From Tupaia tana (Eukaryota; Chordata; Mammalia; Scandentia; Tupaiidae): a stretch of DNA of 64,000 bases. The DNA is taken from NCBI GenBank assembly GCA_026018925.1, contig JAKSZU010000016.1, forward strand, positions 5,128,940-5,192,939, given 5' to 3'. Each line of letters starts with the position of its first letter. Within the stretch, counting starts at the first letter, position 1. The position numbers were made by a program, and so were the translations under genes. Below, piece by piece: positions 54,374 through 64,000 of the stretch. The notes under the pieces are model-generated. The model saw only the letters and a program-made list of their open reading frames with translations, made no database searches and was not told the origin of the DNA.

Positions 54374-54469
54374 GGAAAAGATCTGCTTCTAGTTCTACAG
54401 AAGAAACCTTAGATGATGACCCAGGAACCTGGATGAAAAACGTGGAGGCCGCAGTGTGGCGACAGACGG
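54374..54469 (+). other. Candidate coding exon, 96 bp
   Basis: It is preceded by CTACAACTTTCTAGATGTTT and CATTCAG and followed by CGG|GTGAGT, close to the ideal donor. The length is a multiple of three, and the frame is open and symmetric (phase 1 at both ends). The peptide GKRSASSSTEETLDDDPGTW continues MKNVEAAVWRQTG, a soluble, acidic-then-amphipathic composition that looks more protein-like than other frames here. An alternative acceptor lies 13 bp upstream. The protein is not recognised. Confidence 0.3.
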
Positions 54470-56627
54470 GTGAGTGTGGACGGGCCTGCTGGGAGCTGCT
54501 TCTCCAGACTCGGATGCTCTGTCAAGGGGCTTCAGTGCACAGGGGCCGCAGATGCCAAAGCTAAGATCAGGAAGGTTCATGCACGTAGCCATTTTCTTTT
54601 CCTTTTCATTTTTTCTTCAGAGTCATACCTTGTGTGCTGTAACTGTCTCATAAATTTGAAGTAGGCAATTAATCTCCACTGAACATCCCATTCCATAAAA
54701 TCGGTTATGTATGAGAAGTTGAATTGTGGTCTACCAAAAGCTCCATTACTTATAAGACATTCACAAAGAAAATCAAAGATTTCCGGCTTCCTTAACTCAC
54801 AGTCCCTTGTCACCTAGTAACAGTTCACCTGCATTCTGACAGCACTTCATTCCAGTTCTGGGGTCATGCTGAGATCATCCAACCCGATTGATTAACAGAA
54901 GTCTTCCTGTCCCTTCCTGTTACAGCGTGTGATTATTTGGGACCTTATTCCTTTTCTCTGCCTCTGAGTTCCTAGAAATGAGATTTGGATTGTATAATAC
55001 AGATGATTAGAAGAAAGCCCGTTCAGTCAAGCATTTAATATTGAGTTATTACCCAAGCCTGACTCTTAGAAATAGACATTGATCTTGCCCCTGAATGTGG
55101 GACTTGGAAAAAGCAGTGGATTTTCTGTTCAGAGAGGAGTGGGGAAGTTCTGAGTCCTGTGTGTCTTGAAGGCGCAGGAAGGACAGCCTCACTAAGCCCC
55201 AGGCTCCACTCCGACAGAGCCGACCCGGCCAGTCCAGGGAAATGAAAGGGGATGTCTCGAAATCCACTTCTGGGGTAATCTCTTTCAAAATTAACACTGA
55301 TAAAGGTCTCCAGAAGCTATCAAGGCAACTTTATGACAGAGATGGATGTAAGCAATAGCCTGTTAAGTATATCCATTAATCATTATTTTGAGAATTTTTT
55401 TTACAAGCAAAATTTTCTAAATTTTTTTTTTTTACTTATAGTTCGCCTTTGAACAAAGCTATTCAGTTAACTATTTGAATGAAAGTAGATGCTGTTAACC
55501 ACCCTTTCTCGTGGAATTAGCTTGGACTACTATGAAGGAATTGAGCTCATTGTAGAACACAGGCTAGGCAACTTACTCTCTGCGCCAATGGTTCGATTCT
55601 TCCTATCGCACCAGAATCATTAAAAGGCATTTAATAGGCAGCCACCTGTGCACCTTATGCAACACGGCTACCTCAGGAGCAGAGGGACATTTGCTCTCTG
55701 AATGTATGTTTTCTTTTACCACTTTTGAAAATCCAGCAGAAGGTAAGTCTTACGTTGCATGGGGGAGACAGGCTACCGTTAAGGTTAGTATAGTCAGATA
55801 GTGACATGCAAGAATATCCTGTGTCTATTTTCTCCCATTTGGGTTCTTGTCAAGCGATGTAGTTGAGCCATACTTTGGCTTAGAATATGAGTGAGTAAAA
55901 ATGCACGCGGGTGTGTGTGTGTTCAGGGCTGCCCATGTGAGCCCGTGCACACTCATTAGCCGTGCTGAACTAATTACTTCTCAGCTTCGGAAAGGCAGAA
56001 CCATTGTCGGCCATTCTCCTAACTGAGCTCTGGAGTTCCTAGACAACTCAGTGTGTGACCAGAAATCTGTGAAGGAGGGCCCGAGTGTGGGGAATGGTTT
56101 CTATTGTGATGGGTTGCATTTGTTCTTCACCTGTCCCTTTCTAGGCACACTCTGCAATTGCTCCCACCCTTAAACTTCGGGCCACCGTGGCCATGGGGTT
56201 GGCTCCTGACCTGACGCAAAGCACGGCTGAAGCTCCAGAACAACTCCCGTCACCGCCGGATCCTTTGGGTGCTGGTGCCTCAGGGTGACCGTCGAGGCTC
56301 ACTGCCACATCTGTCTGGGACATCTCTGCTCTTGTTACACTCGGGTGACCTGCTCTTTCCTTGCCCTCTGGGGCACTCTTCTCAGACCCGCGCCTGTCTA
56401 TCGGGGACAGGCCTTGGCTTGCTTCACTGTCTGTAGGGTCCATTCTCTGCAATTACCTCTGTTCGCTGACTTTCCCCACCCCTGCGTGGCTCATGCAGTT
56501 CCTGGATTCTACTCCAGAAAGCTGAGGTCGAGCTCCTACAAATGGCTTATTTGTGTACACAAATTCAGAACCTAGAGCCCGAAGGGTCATGCAATTGTTA
56601 GCTAGGTTTACCCTAATTCTTTTTGAT
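54470..56627. other. Unassigned sequence, 2.2 kb
   Basis: 54.61-54.79 kb and 55.60-55.70 kb are AT-moderate, non-repetitive blocks that could be conserved. Frames at 56.1-56.6 kb (about 100 residues on both strands) lack domains. No SINE in this stretch. Confidence 0.35.
55615..55742 (+). other. Weak candidate exon, 128 bp
   Basis: It is preceded by TTCGATTCTTCCTATCGCAC and CAG and followed by AAG|GTAAGTC, a perfect donor. One frame (from 55616) is open for 42 codons and includes HLCTLCNTATSGAEGHLL. Its entering phase (2) does not match the exit phase (1) of the candidate at 54.4 kb, so the two cannot be joined directly in these frames. Confidence 0.18.
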
Positions 56628-56863
56628 TTTAAAGATTTGGTCATAGAGTTCATGTGCTTGCTAGAGAGAGAGGGAGACAGTGAGAGAGAAAATGAGAAAT
56701 CATACCCCAGGAGGATGACTATGCCATAATCCCTTCTCTTCCAATCTCTTCCTGGGATTCTGGGCTTGATATGCACAGGCCTGGCATGATTTTCAAGCCG
56801 CCAAGAACTCGAACCGCGGTTGTGGGAATCCAGCGCCTTAACCACGATACCACCAGCTGGCCC
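56628..56863 (-). mobile_element. tRNA-derived SINE, type A/B
   Basis: GATTTTAAAGATTTGGTCAT is followed by a GA body, CCATAATCCCTTCTCTTCCA, GCCTGGCATGATTTTCAAGC, ACTCGAACCGCGG and ACCACCAGCTGGCCCC. The head has lost a few bases between CCGCCAAG and AACTCG. Confidence 0.82.
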
Positions 56864-58805
56864 CTCCTTGTGATTTTTTTTATTTCCCAAATATCCCTGA
56901 GCATTTTAGAGTTTTGGTAACAGGATAGAACTTACATGTAAATGAAGAAGGTGATATGATATTACTGGGTGTGATATGCGTGCTGGAGAGAGCTTACCCT
57001 ACACAACAAGTAGAAATTGCATTGGTCTGGCATGCCATGCATTCAAATTCACATTGCATACTGGTGCTCTCTGTTGAAATGCAAGTATATTGTCTGAGAG
57101 GGCTCATAGTAAGAGGAAAATGCCAGACCAGATATTAGCAAACTTGGCTTCAGTCCTTCCCAGCTAAGTGGCTTTTTTATGGAAGCACGGGCAATGAGAG
57201 ATGAAAGGAACCTTAGAGGCCTGTAGTGATTCTCCCTACCCAGTGGTACCGTGCTTTGGAATCTTCTGGAAGGAGGGTCATGACAGGAATCACAAGGTGA
57301 GCACTGGTGTTCATTTGCATGTCTTTCATCTCTGGAGTCAAGTCTGCTTTCTGGTATCGTTGTTGCAATTGTCACCTCTTCTCTTCTCCAATGGAGACAC
57401 TCTCAGTCTCTTTAGCTTTCCTTCCATTGTTTTGTTGTCTGTCCTTCCAAATTTCTGTTGGATGGAAGCTACAGAATATTCCCAGTGGTCCCCATCAATG
57501 ACCTAGGAAGCGCCGAGGAGGAAAGAGTGTCTCTCTCTTGAGACATGAGAGAGCCCCATCATGTTGTCATTCCTTTGTAGTTAAAATTGGTCAAGTGCTA
57601 TGTCTTTTCCTGGTCAACTGTTTCTTAAACCATAGGAGATTTCTCTTCCCATCAGGGAACAGATTTTGACCCCTCCAGGGCTATAGTTTAAATTAATCTC
57701 AAATCCTTTATCTTGCTTGATGTTTGGCAAGTGACTAATAGTTCAGAATTGGTTTCTCATCTCTAAAATGGTGCCAGCGCCAAGCCAGTGGGGGCAGCTT
57801 CCCAAAGAGCTATGGTGAGACAAGCTCTGAGGACCTATTTGGACTATCTGGAAAGAGAGCTGTGATTGATTTGTGACGCTTGCCATGGTGTGTGAGGTGT
57901 GTGTGTGTGTGTGTATTTGTGTGTGTGTGCACATCAATCTAGACAGAGATTTGTCACGCTATCTCCATGCAGGAAATATTATCATTATTAATTCATTCAC
58001 ACTTGAACACATATTAATCATCCAACTTGCACGAGAAGGCAGGTATCTTTTGAAGAGAAAGAACAGGGCATGTCACACAAATGGATTTTCCAGAGGCAGG
58101 CCCAGGGTGCTGGGGTAAAAATGAAGATGAGGGCTGTCATGAGAGGAGGAAAAGGCAGGTCACAATCCAATTCCTTACCCCTAAACTTGGTTCTTGGAGC
58201 CACCCTAGGCTAGATGCATGGGTCAGCGTAGTACCCATGGGCTGTCCTTACAAGGATTTTAGACCTAGGGCTGCAGACTCCAATGTCTACCTGGGACCCA
58301 TCAGTAACATCGGGGAGGAGGAGGGCCACATGGAGGGCTGCAAAGCGGGGTGGATTGTGGAGTCCATGCCTTATCTGAGGGGAGCAGGCAGACCTCAGCT
58401 TCAGTCACTTCCACCAGAAGTAAACATGGGCTCGCTGTTGCCAGAACAGTCTACTTCTATAGAGAAGCTGAAAATCTGGCATTTCATGTAAAATATTTCA
58501 TTGAAAGATGTTGACTCAATTAAACAAATAACTGTGGATTCAGCAAAACACATCTGTGGGCCAGATTCAGCCTCCAGCTGCCAATTTGGGACCTCTGTTC
58601 TAGATACCATCAGAAAAAGAAAGATGAACTCTTCCTAACAAACGTTTACATATGTGCTAGGGAACCTCATTAGTTCAGGCCCACAGACAATTATTGCCTC
58701 CAAAAGCCACAGTGGACAGACGTGTACGTGGCCTACAGGAATCTTGAATTGTAGTACAGAGTGATAATTTTGGGACATAAATAATTATAAAAATAGTGAA
58801 TACCA
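56864..58805. other. Unassigned sequence, 1.9 kb
   Basis: Contains a TG microsatellite at 57897-57930. Frames of up to 136 residues (58.08-58.49 kb) have no recognisable features. No other element recognised. Confidence 0.35.
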
Positions 58806-59138
58806 GGACCTGCAAATGGTGTAATGGTTAAGTTACTGGACTCCCTTGTAGTTGACCATGGTTCAAGTCCTGGACCTGGTAGCTTAAAACTCATGCTGGG
58901 TATGTGTGTGTGTACCAAAAACCCCAAGAAGAGAACAGAGGAGAAGGGATTGCAGCATGGCCATCCCCCCAGGAGGTGATTTCTCACTTTCTGTCTCTGT
59001 GTCTCTCTGGTGAGCATGCGCACTGCACCCTATAGCAAAAACAAACAAACAAACAAAAAAACAAACCAAACCAAAGCAAACAAAAAACCAAACCAAACCA
59101 AAACAAACAAAAACAAAACAAAACAAAACAAAACAAAC
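58806..59138 (+). mobile_element. tRNA-derived SINE with expanded AAAC/AAAAC tail
   Basis: The head AGGACCTGCAAATGGTGTAA is followed by TGGTTAAGTTACTGGACTCC, B-box GGTTCAAGTCC, the body and CACCCTATAGCAAAAAC. The tail then grew into a 100-bp A/C simple repeat (59037-59138). Confidence 0.85.
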
Positions 59139-59674
59139 TATCTAAAAAAATACTGGAGAATACTACAAGAGCTGTATGATAAAAATTTTATGAGGGTTTT
59201 GGGGGTGGGAAGAAGGGTAATTATTGGTGGGGAGGAGCTAGCTGGTGGTGGGAGGGATAACATTGGAGATGGGCGCTATGCAATGGAAGAGTTTCTAGGG
59301 AGAAAACACAAAGGACAGAAGCTGGGTGAGAAACGTGGTTTCATTTGTTGAAGGGCAAGCAGTCTAGCTTGGGACTTGGTGAACAGGTAGAAGAATGGTA
59401 AGTGGTAAGGTTTGATGAACTTGTCATGTTACGGAGGGCTCGGTAGGCACACTGGGGGTTTGCACTTAATTTGGCAGGCAGTGGGAGGCAGGAGAGACGA
59501 TATTAGAGCTGGACTGCAGGCTAGCATATGCTGCATGTTTGAGAGGCAGGAAGCAAAAGACTGACTAGAAATCTGTTGAGAAAAAGTAGGAATGGCCTAA
59601 ACTAGAATGACAGATGTGTAATAGAAGGCAGGGGAAAGGGGAGACAAGGTGAATGTGACTTCTCTTTTCTTTCT
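59139..59674. other. Unassigned sequence
   Basis: G-rich, purine-biased DNA (GGGGGTGGGAAGAAGGG near 59200). No element recognised. Confidence 0.35.
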
Positions 59675-59935
59675 TTTGCCTTTTCTTTTAGGCTTTTGCC
59701 ATAGGGTGTGTACACTCACTGGAGAGAGACAGAGAGAAGCAAAGTGAGATATCACCACCTAGGAGGAGGATGACCACGCCACAATCCCTTCTGTTCCATT
59801 CTCCTCTCGATTTTGGGCATGCACGCACACACACCTGGTATGACTTTTGAGCCACTGGGTCTGGGATTCAAACCACATTGGCCATGGGGGAGTCTAGGAG
59901 TCTAGTGCCTTAATCATCATGCCAGCTGCTGGCCC
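59675..59935 (-). mobile_element. tRNA-derived SINE, type A/B
   Basis: TTTTAGGCTTTTGCCATAGG is followed by a GA body, CCACGCCACAATCCCTTCTG, TGGTATGACTTTTGAGCCAC and CATGCCAGCTGCTGGCCC. A short AGGAGTCT duplication lies in the head. Confidence 0.8.
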
Positions 59936-61440
59936 TTGAATATGATTTTTCAATGGAATAGATGCAGGGACCAAAAGAACTGAAGAATTGAAAAAGTATG
60001 TTTCTGCTTTAAAATAGGGAAATGGAGAAATAGAGAAATTGGAAAGTGGAGAAAGGAAGAGTTGATGAAGAGTTCTGTTGTGTTATCTTGAATTTAAGAG
60101 GGTTTTAGTTGGAGTTACAGAAACAAAGTGTACAGGAAACAGTCATTCTGATGTGAGGCACAGAAGTTTCTGTCAAAGAGAGAAAGAGAGAAGGAAGAAA
60201 GAGAGATAAGGAGAGAAACTGATACAGAGATAGAGAGTAAGAGTGAGAGAGAGAAAGACAAACAGACAAATGCTCTGGAGGCAACTACAGCCAGTAAGGT
60301 TTGGCCATGGAAGTAGAAGTCGTGACAATGGGGTTCTTGACCTGGGTTAGGGAGATGAGAATAAGAATGGGGAGAGAGGAGCAGAGTAGTCTAGGGGGGT
60401 GCCCGTGCTTAGTAGTGGATACAAATAGCAAAAACAGGGTCCAGACAACGGCCCACCTAGGACGGACAAGGGGAAAGTTGGAACCTAGGGTCATCGGAAT
60501 CAAGTAGGAGAGACGACGTGTGCTGGGTCCAGAGGGGCTGAGGTCTGGGAGGTGACCCTCCAATCTGGCATTTCCATCATCACTTTACTAACTTGTTCTC
60601 AGTAGGACACCCGGTGACCTCTTTGACCTAACCCCAAGCCACATGTTAATCTTCACCTACTGTAGCACCCAGCGCCAACGATCCCTTTGTCCTTCTCGAA
60701 GCATTCTCTTCTTTTGCCTTTCAGCTCGTTTCCCTTCTACTTCTGGAGCTCTTTCCTCTCAGCCGCCTTTCTGACTTCTTTCTCCAATCATTGTTTAATA
60801 TTTCGGCTAATTAGATTTGTCCCTATTCTCTTTTCCTCTTAATTTCCTGTTTCTGTCTTCCAACGATTCAGTCACCACACATTTGTTAATAACTCCCAGA
60901 TCCTCTCTGTAGGTCAGAGCCTTCGTTTGATCTGCAGACCCACGGAGCCAGTTGCCCGCCAGACATCTCCAGCTGGGTATCACACTCAACGCAGGCAGGA
61001 CAAACTCGGCCTCACAGACATCCAACTTATTATTTCTTTGTCCTCTCCACTTGCCCTCTCCATTGTTCCCTCACCACCACCACCTCCTCTGGTCTCGATT
61101 GCCATCGCCCTGGATGATACTGTTTACCCGGTTACCTACCTAAGGCGAAACACTGGGCACAGCCGTACCTCCGTGTGCTCACCCCCACAGTCCCCACTGG
61201 GTCCTGCGGGTGTTTCTGGGAGGACTGACCTCTTCTCTGTCTACACAACACGTGCTCTGACCTAGGCCACCATCCTCTCATGCTCCTCACTGCTCTGTTC
61301 TTGCCAAGAGAATCTCGCCAAGTCTTGACCATTGCTCATTTATTGCCTGCACTACAGCTTCATGTCGTTTTATTACTCTACTCTCAGATCTTAGGAAACT
61401 TCAATGGGTTTTCTTTATCACCCAGAGTAGAGTCCAAACT
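59936..61440. other. Unassigned sequence, 1.5 kb
   Basis: A purine-rich GA stretch lies at 60170-60265. 60.6-61.4 kb is pyrimidine-rich with chance frames of up to 112 residues. No element recognised. Confidence 0.35.
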
Positions 61441-61444
61441 TCTT

Positions 61445-61990
61445 TCTTTATTTAAATTTTTTGGTGAATAAATTTACATTCACTCACTGAGCATTATCAC
61501 AGCATACAAAATGTGATTTCCCATCCAGAATATACTGCATAGTGGCTTAATCATGCATGTTATCATCAACAATTCTCCATTTCTATTTTCATACACACAC
61601 ACACACACACACACACATGTATCTATATATGGGTATATATATTTTTTTCTCCCTCTGCTATTTCCCACCCTTCTTTAACAGTAACTCTGGTGTCTACAGT
61701 TGTTTTCCATTCCTTTTTCCTCCCACATTTTATTGATTCATAAAATTTCTTAAATAATCTAACTACTTTCAATAGCAAGTTCAGCTGACATATCCATATC
61801 TGTGAATACTTGTTTGACTTTAAGTGTGAAACTGAATAGAATGAATATACTATAAAGTAGCACCTAGGTGATGCTATATGGCTTACTGCTGTCATTAAAT
61901 AGGTATTTTTTAACATATTTTTTAATTTCAAGAACTTCTTAGCATTGTACAGAAGATCTTGGCATATTCTTTCACTGCTCATCTCTCTGA
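61445..61990. repeat. AT-rich, probably LINE-derived sequence, family unassigned
   Basis: AAATTTACATTCACTCACTG, CATGCATGTTATCATCAACA and a (CA)n tract at 61593-61617 are followed by AT-rich DNA. The minus-strand start TTGATGATAACATGCATGA resembles the insert in the MaLR LTR at 41.7-42.0 kb. Confidence 0.4.
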
Positions 61991-62129
61991 CTCTTTCCTG
62001 TCCTTTTTACAGCTTTCCTCTCCCTTCTTTTCCTCTTGCCCTCCCTTGTTTCTTTCTTACCCTCTTTCTTCCTCTCTCTCTACTCCATGTTTGCACTCTA
62101 GATCAGTTTAAGATTATAACAACATGCTC
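61991..62129. other. Pyrimidine-rich stretch
   Basis: A CT-rich tract (TTTCCTCTCCCTTCTTTTCC and similar). No specific element. Confidence 0.4.
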
Positions 62130-62645
62130 TTTTTGCCTCCTCACTTTTTTTGGTATTCTTATTGATTTATTAATTGTAATTTAGGATTTACATATAATCA
62201 TTATACACCTTTGTAGGGTACAGTATGTTTTTTTCTTTAATTTTGGAGAGGTTTTTGCTATAGTGCACTTGCGCTCGCCAGACAGACAGAGAGAGAAAGA
62301 GAGATAGAAAGTGAGAAATCACCCCCCGGGGGGATTGCCATGCCGCAATCCCTTCTCCTCCATTCTCCTCTCAGGATCTTGGGCACACATGCACACGCAC
62401 CTGGCGTGAGTTTTAAGCCACTGGGTCTGGGACGTGAACTGTGGTCAACTACATGGGAGTCCAACAACATAGCCATTATGCTAACTGCTCGTCCCACAGT
62501 ATGTTTTTTTAAGTATGTGTACAGCATGTAATAAGCAAATTGAGGATATAAACATATTCAACACCTTCAAAATGTAACAAACCTTATGTTGTGAATATTC
62601 AAAATCTACTCTCCTGGTTATTTTGGAAGTATATGTTGCATTGTC
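62130..62645 (+). mobile_element. L1M-like LINE 3' UTR, interrupted by a SINE
   Basis: TTTACATATAATCATTATAC, GGGTACAGTATG and, after the SINE, AAGTATGTGTACAGCATGTA, ATAAGCAAATTGAGG and TTCAACACCTTC follow the well-known L1 3' region (TACATATTTATGGGGTACA...TGTGTAATGATCAAATCAGGG...CACCTCA) from memory. Non-coding fragment. Confidence 0.65.
62235..62495 (-). mobile_element. tRNA-derived SINE, type A, full length
   Basis: A perfect 15-bp duplication (acagtatgttttttt) at 62220-62234 and 62496-62510. The element has GGAGAGGTTTTTGCTATAGT, CGCTCGCCAGACAGACAG, CCACTGGGTCTGGGACG and GCTAACTGCTCGTCCC. It is inserted into the L1M-like sequence. Confidence 0.95.
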
Positions 62646-63216
62646 AATGACTTTTTTAAAACTGTGAATTACAGTTCTAAAGAAAAACTAAATGATTAAA
62701 AATTAGACAACAAAAAGTCTCATAAATTAATCAAGATGGATTTTTGAATACGAAGATAATCTTAACATAGCCAATGAAAGAAGAATCTTGTCATTTCCAT
62801 GTACAGGATTATGGTTGAAAATAGTTTATAATCTGAAAAGATATATGATAAAAATCATTAGTCTAGTTAGTGATAGATAAATTTTCACATAACAATAGCT
62901 CATTAAGAAGAGAGAGAAAAAGAACACTTTTACTCGCACACTGTGAGTTCTTGTAAGATCATAGTACTGAACTGTGCAAAAGAAAAATAAGTTCTCAAAA
63001 AAATAAAAAACAAAACAAAATTGGAAAGATATGTTTAAAAGTGAAGACATGAGAAAATCAGTGATTTGGTAATTTATAGGTTTTACAAAATACTTGACTC
63101 TAGCCTTCTTTAAATTCATTCCAAAGAAAGATTCAACTACTTTAACATTTTGGACTTTTCCTCTGTTACCTAGTTTTATACAATAAATAATGATTATAAT
63201 AATAAAAATATAAATG
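62646..63216. other. AT-rich sequence including the partner of a MITE insert
   Basis: AT-rich, probably old LINE DNA. Positions 62940-62996 are nearly identical, in inverted orientation, to a segment inside the MITE at 63.7 kb. Confidence 0.45.
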
Positions 63217-63369
63217 CTGGGACCAGCAGATGGCATTGTGGTTAAGGCACTGGACACACATATGGCTGACCATGGTTCTAGTCCTGGACCTGGTCTCTTA
63301 CTTTTTCATTTTCTCTTTTTCTGTCTCTCTGTGGTGAGCACATGTGCCTAATGGCAAATTGAAAAAAAA
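63217..63369 (+). mobile_element. Short tRNA-derived SINE, type B with body deletion
   Basis: The head GGGACCAGCAGATGGCATTG is followed by TGGTTAAGGCACTGG, TCTAGTCCTGGACCTGGTC and directly by a CT tract, GTGAGCACATGTGCC and an A-tail. About 100 bp of the usual body are absent. The fragment at 25.97 kb has the same shortened layout. Confidence 0.82.
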
Positions 63370-63439
63370 AGTTCTTAAAAATAGATTAATGAAACACGAA
63401 ATCTGTGGAGACAACTACTTATCAAATAATTGGTAACTT

Positions 63440-64000
63440 TGTATTAAAATTGCTTGTGTGTAAAATAGTTGAATCTGAAATTTTAGCCTTTTGGTTAGGG
63501 AATTTAATACATTGACATTCAATGTTATTATCAGTATGTGTGGGCTTATTTCTGTCATTTTGTTACTTTTTTCCCCTAATTGTATTGTGTTGTCATACTT
63601 CTTTTTCTCTACCTTTAGTTTTCCTGGTGTAGTATTCCCTTAAATATTTCCTGAAGAGCTGGTTTAGTTTTGATGAATTATGTTGGGTTGTCGGAAAAGT
63701 CATGATGTATTTTTCTATGCAAAAATAAGTTTTTGAGAACTTATTTTTCTTTTTGCACAGTTCAGTACTATGATCTTATAAGAACTCACAGTAATGTATT
63801 TTTCTATGCAAAAATACATCATGACTTTTCCGACAACCCAATTTTATGAAAGATGTTTTCTATGCCTTCACCTATCTATTTGCCTTCTGGACTACCTATT
63901 ATATGACTATTTGGCTGTTTAATGGTGTCTACCATTTCTTGTATGTTGTTCTCATTTTTAATGGTTATCTTCCATTCTTTTCAGTTCCCTGGACTCAGTC
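63440..64000. repeat. L1-like AT-rich sequence, interrupted by a MITE
   Basis: TTGGTTAGGGAATTTAATAC, ATTGACATTCAATGTTATTA and TTTCTGTCATTTTGTTAC resemble an internal or 3' L1M segment (GAATTTAATCCATTTACATT...CTGTCATTTTGTTA) from memory. It continues beyond the MITE to the window edge. Confidence 0.5.
63683..63841. mobile_element. Mariner-type MITE with a templated internal insertion
   Basis: The terminal inverted repeats are perfect over at least 32 bp (TTGGGTTGTCGGAAAAGTCA and onward, mirrored at the right end). Instead of the usual roughly 6-bp centre (CTATGC), about 90 bp separate the arms. This stretch contains a second CTATGCAAAAATA and an inverted copy of 62940-62996. TA dinucleotides occur close to both ends (63679-63680 and 63845-63846) but do not abut the repeat exactly. 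Confidence 0.85.

Overview
This window is repeat-dense nuclear DNA of a placental mammal, with no complete functional gene that I can support. The mammal call rests on ancient shared repeats (MIR, MER5A-like, MLT1-like MaLR LTRs, L1M-like 3' ends), a processed copy of the nucleophosmin mRNA, and abundant CA/GA microsatellites. No Alu, B1/B2 or Can-SINE was recognised. Instead about 45 copies of a tRNA-derived SINE superfamily (pol III B-box GGTTCGAGTCC, pyrimidine-rich body, tail near CCTATAGCAAAAACC, A-rich end) cover roughly 17% of the window. That SINE style fits my memory of the colugo (Dermoptera) CYN SINEs, but the species is an inference of only moderate strength. The setting is intergenic or a large intron.

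Layout. 1-5 kb: single-copy DNA, a mariner-type MITE, an ancient repeat split by SINEs, and an MLT1-like LTR. 5-12 kb: mostly single-copy, with a second LTR, a few SINEs and a conserved-looking AT-rich block near 6.65 kb. 12.7-19 kb: clustered SINEs, two MER5A-like elements, a 58-bp tandem duplication and a composite two-unit SINE at 18.5-19.0 kb. 19-30 kb: single-copy DNA broken by SINEs, with a MITE/SINE cluster at 25-26 kb.

30.8-36.7 kb is the most distinctive part. A 5'-truncated NPM1 processed pseudogene on the minus strand carries a 17-bp minisatellite inside its 3' UTR. About 2.5 kb away the same 17-bp unit forms a 2.86-kb array of about 168 units in the opposite orientation, with higher-order periods of 153 bp and 221 bp.

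36.7-64 kb: SINEs, microsatellites, a MaLR LTR split by an unclassified insertion, two MIRs, L1M-like 3' ends and several weak exon or conserved-element candidates. At 63.7 kb a mariner MITE contains a near-exact inverted copy of about 58 bp from 0.8 kb upstream.

The open reading frames in the window are explained by repeats, by stop-poor minisatellite frames or by chance. The activity visible here is retroposition (SINEs and the NPM1 copy, presumably by L1 machinery), DNA transposition of a mariner-type element, and tandem-repeat expansion.
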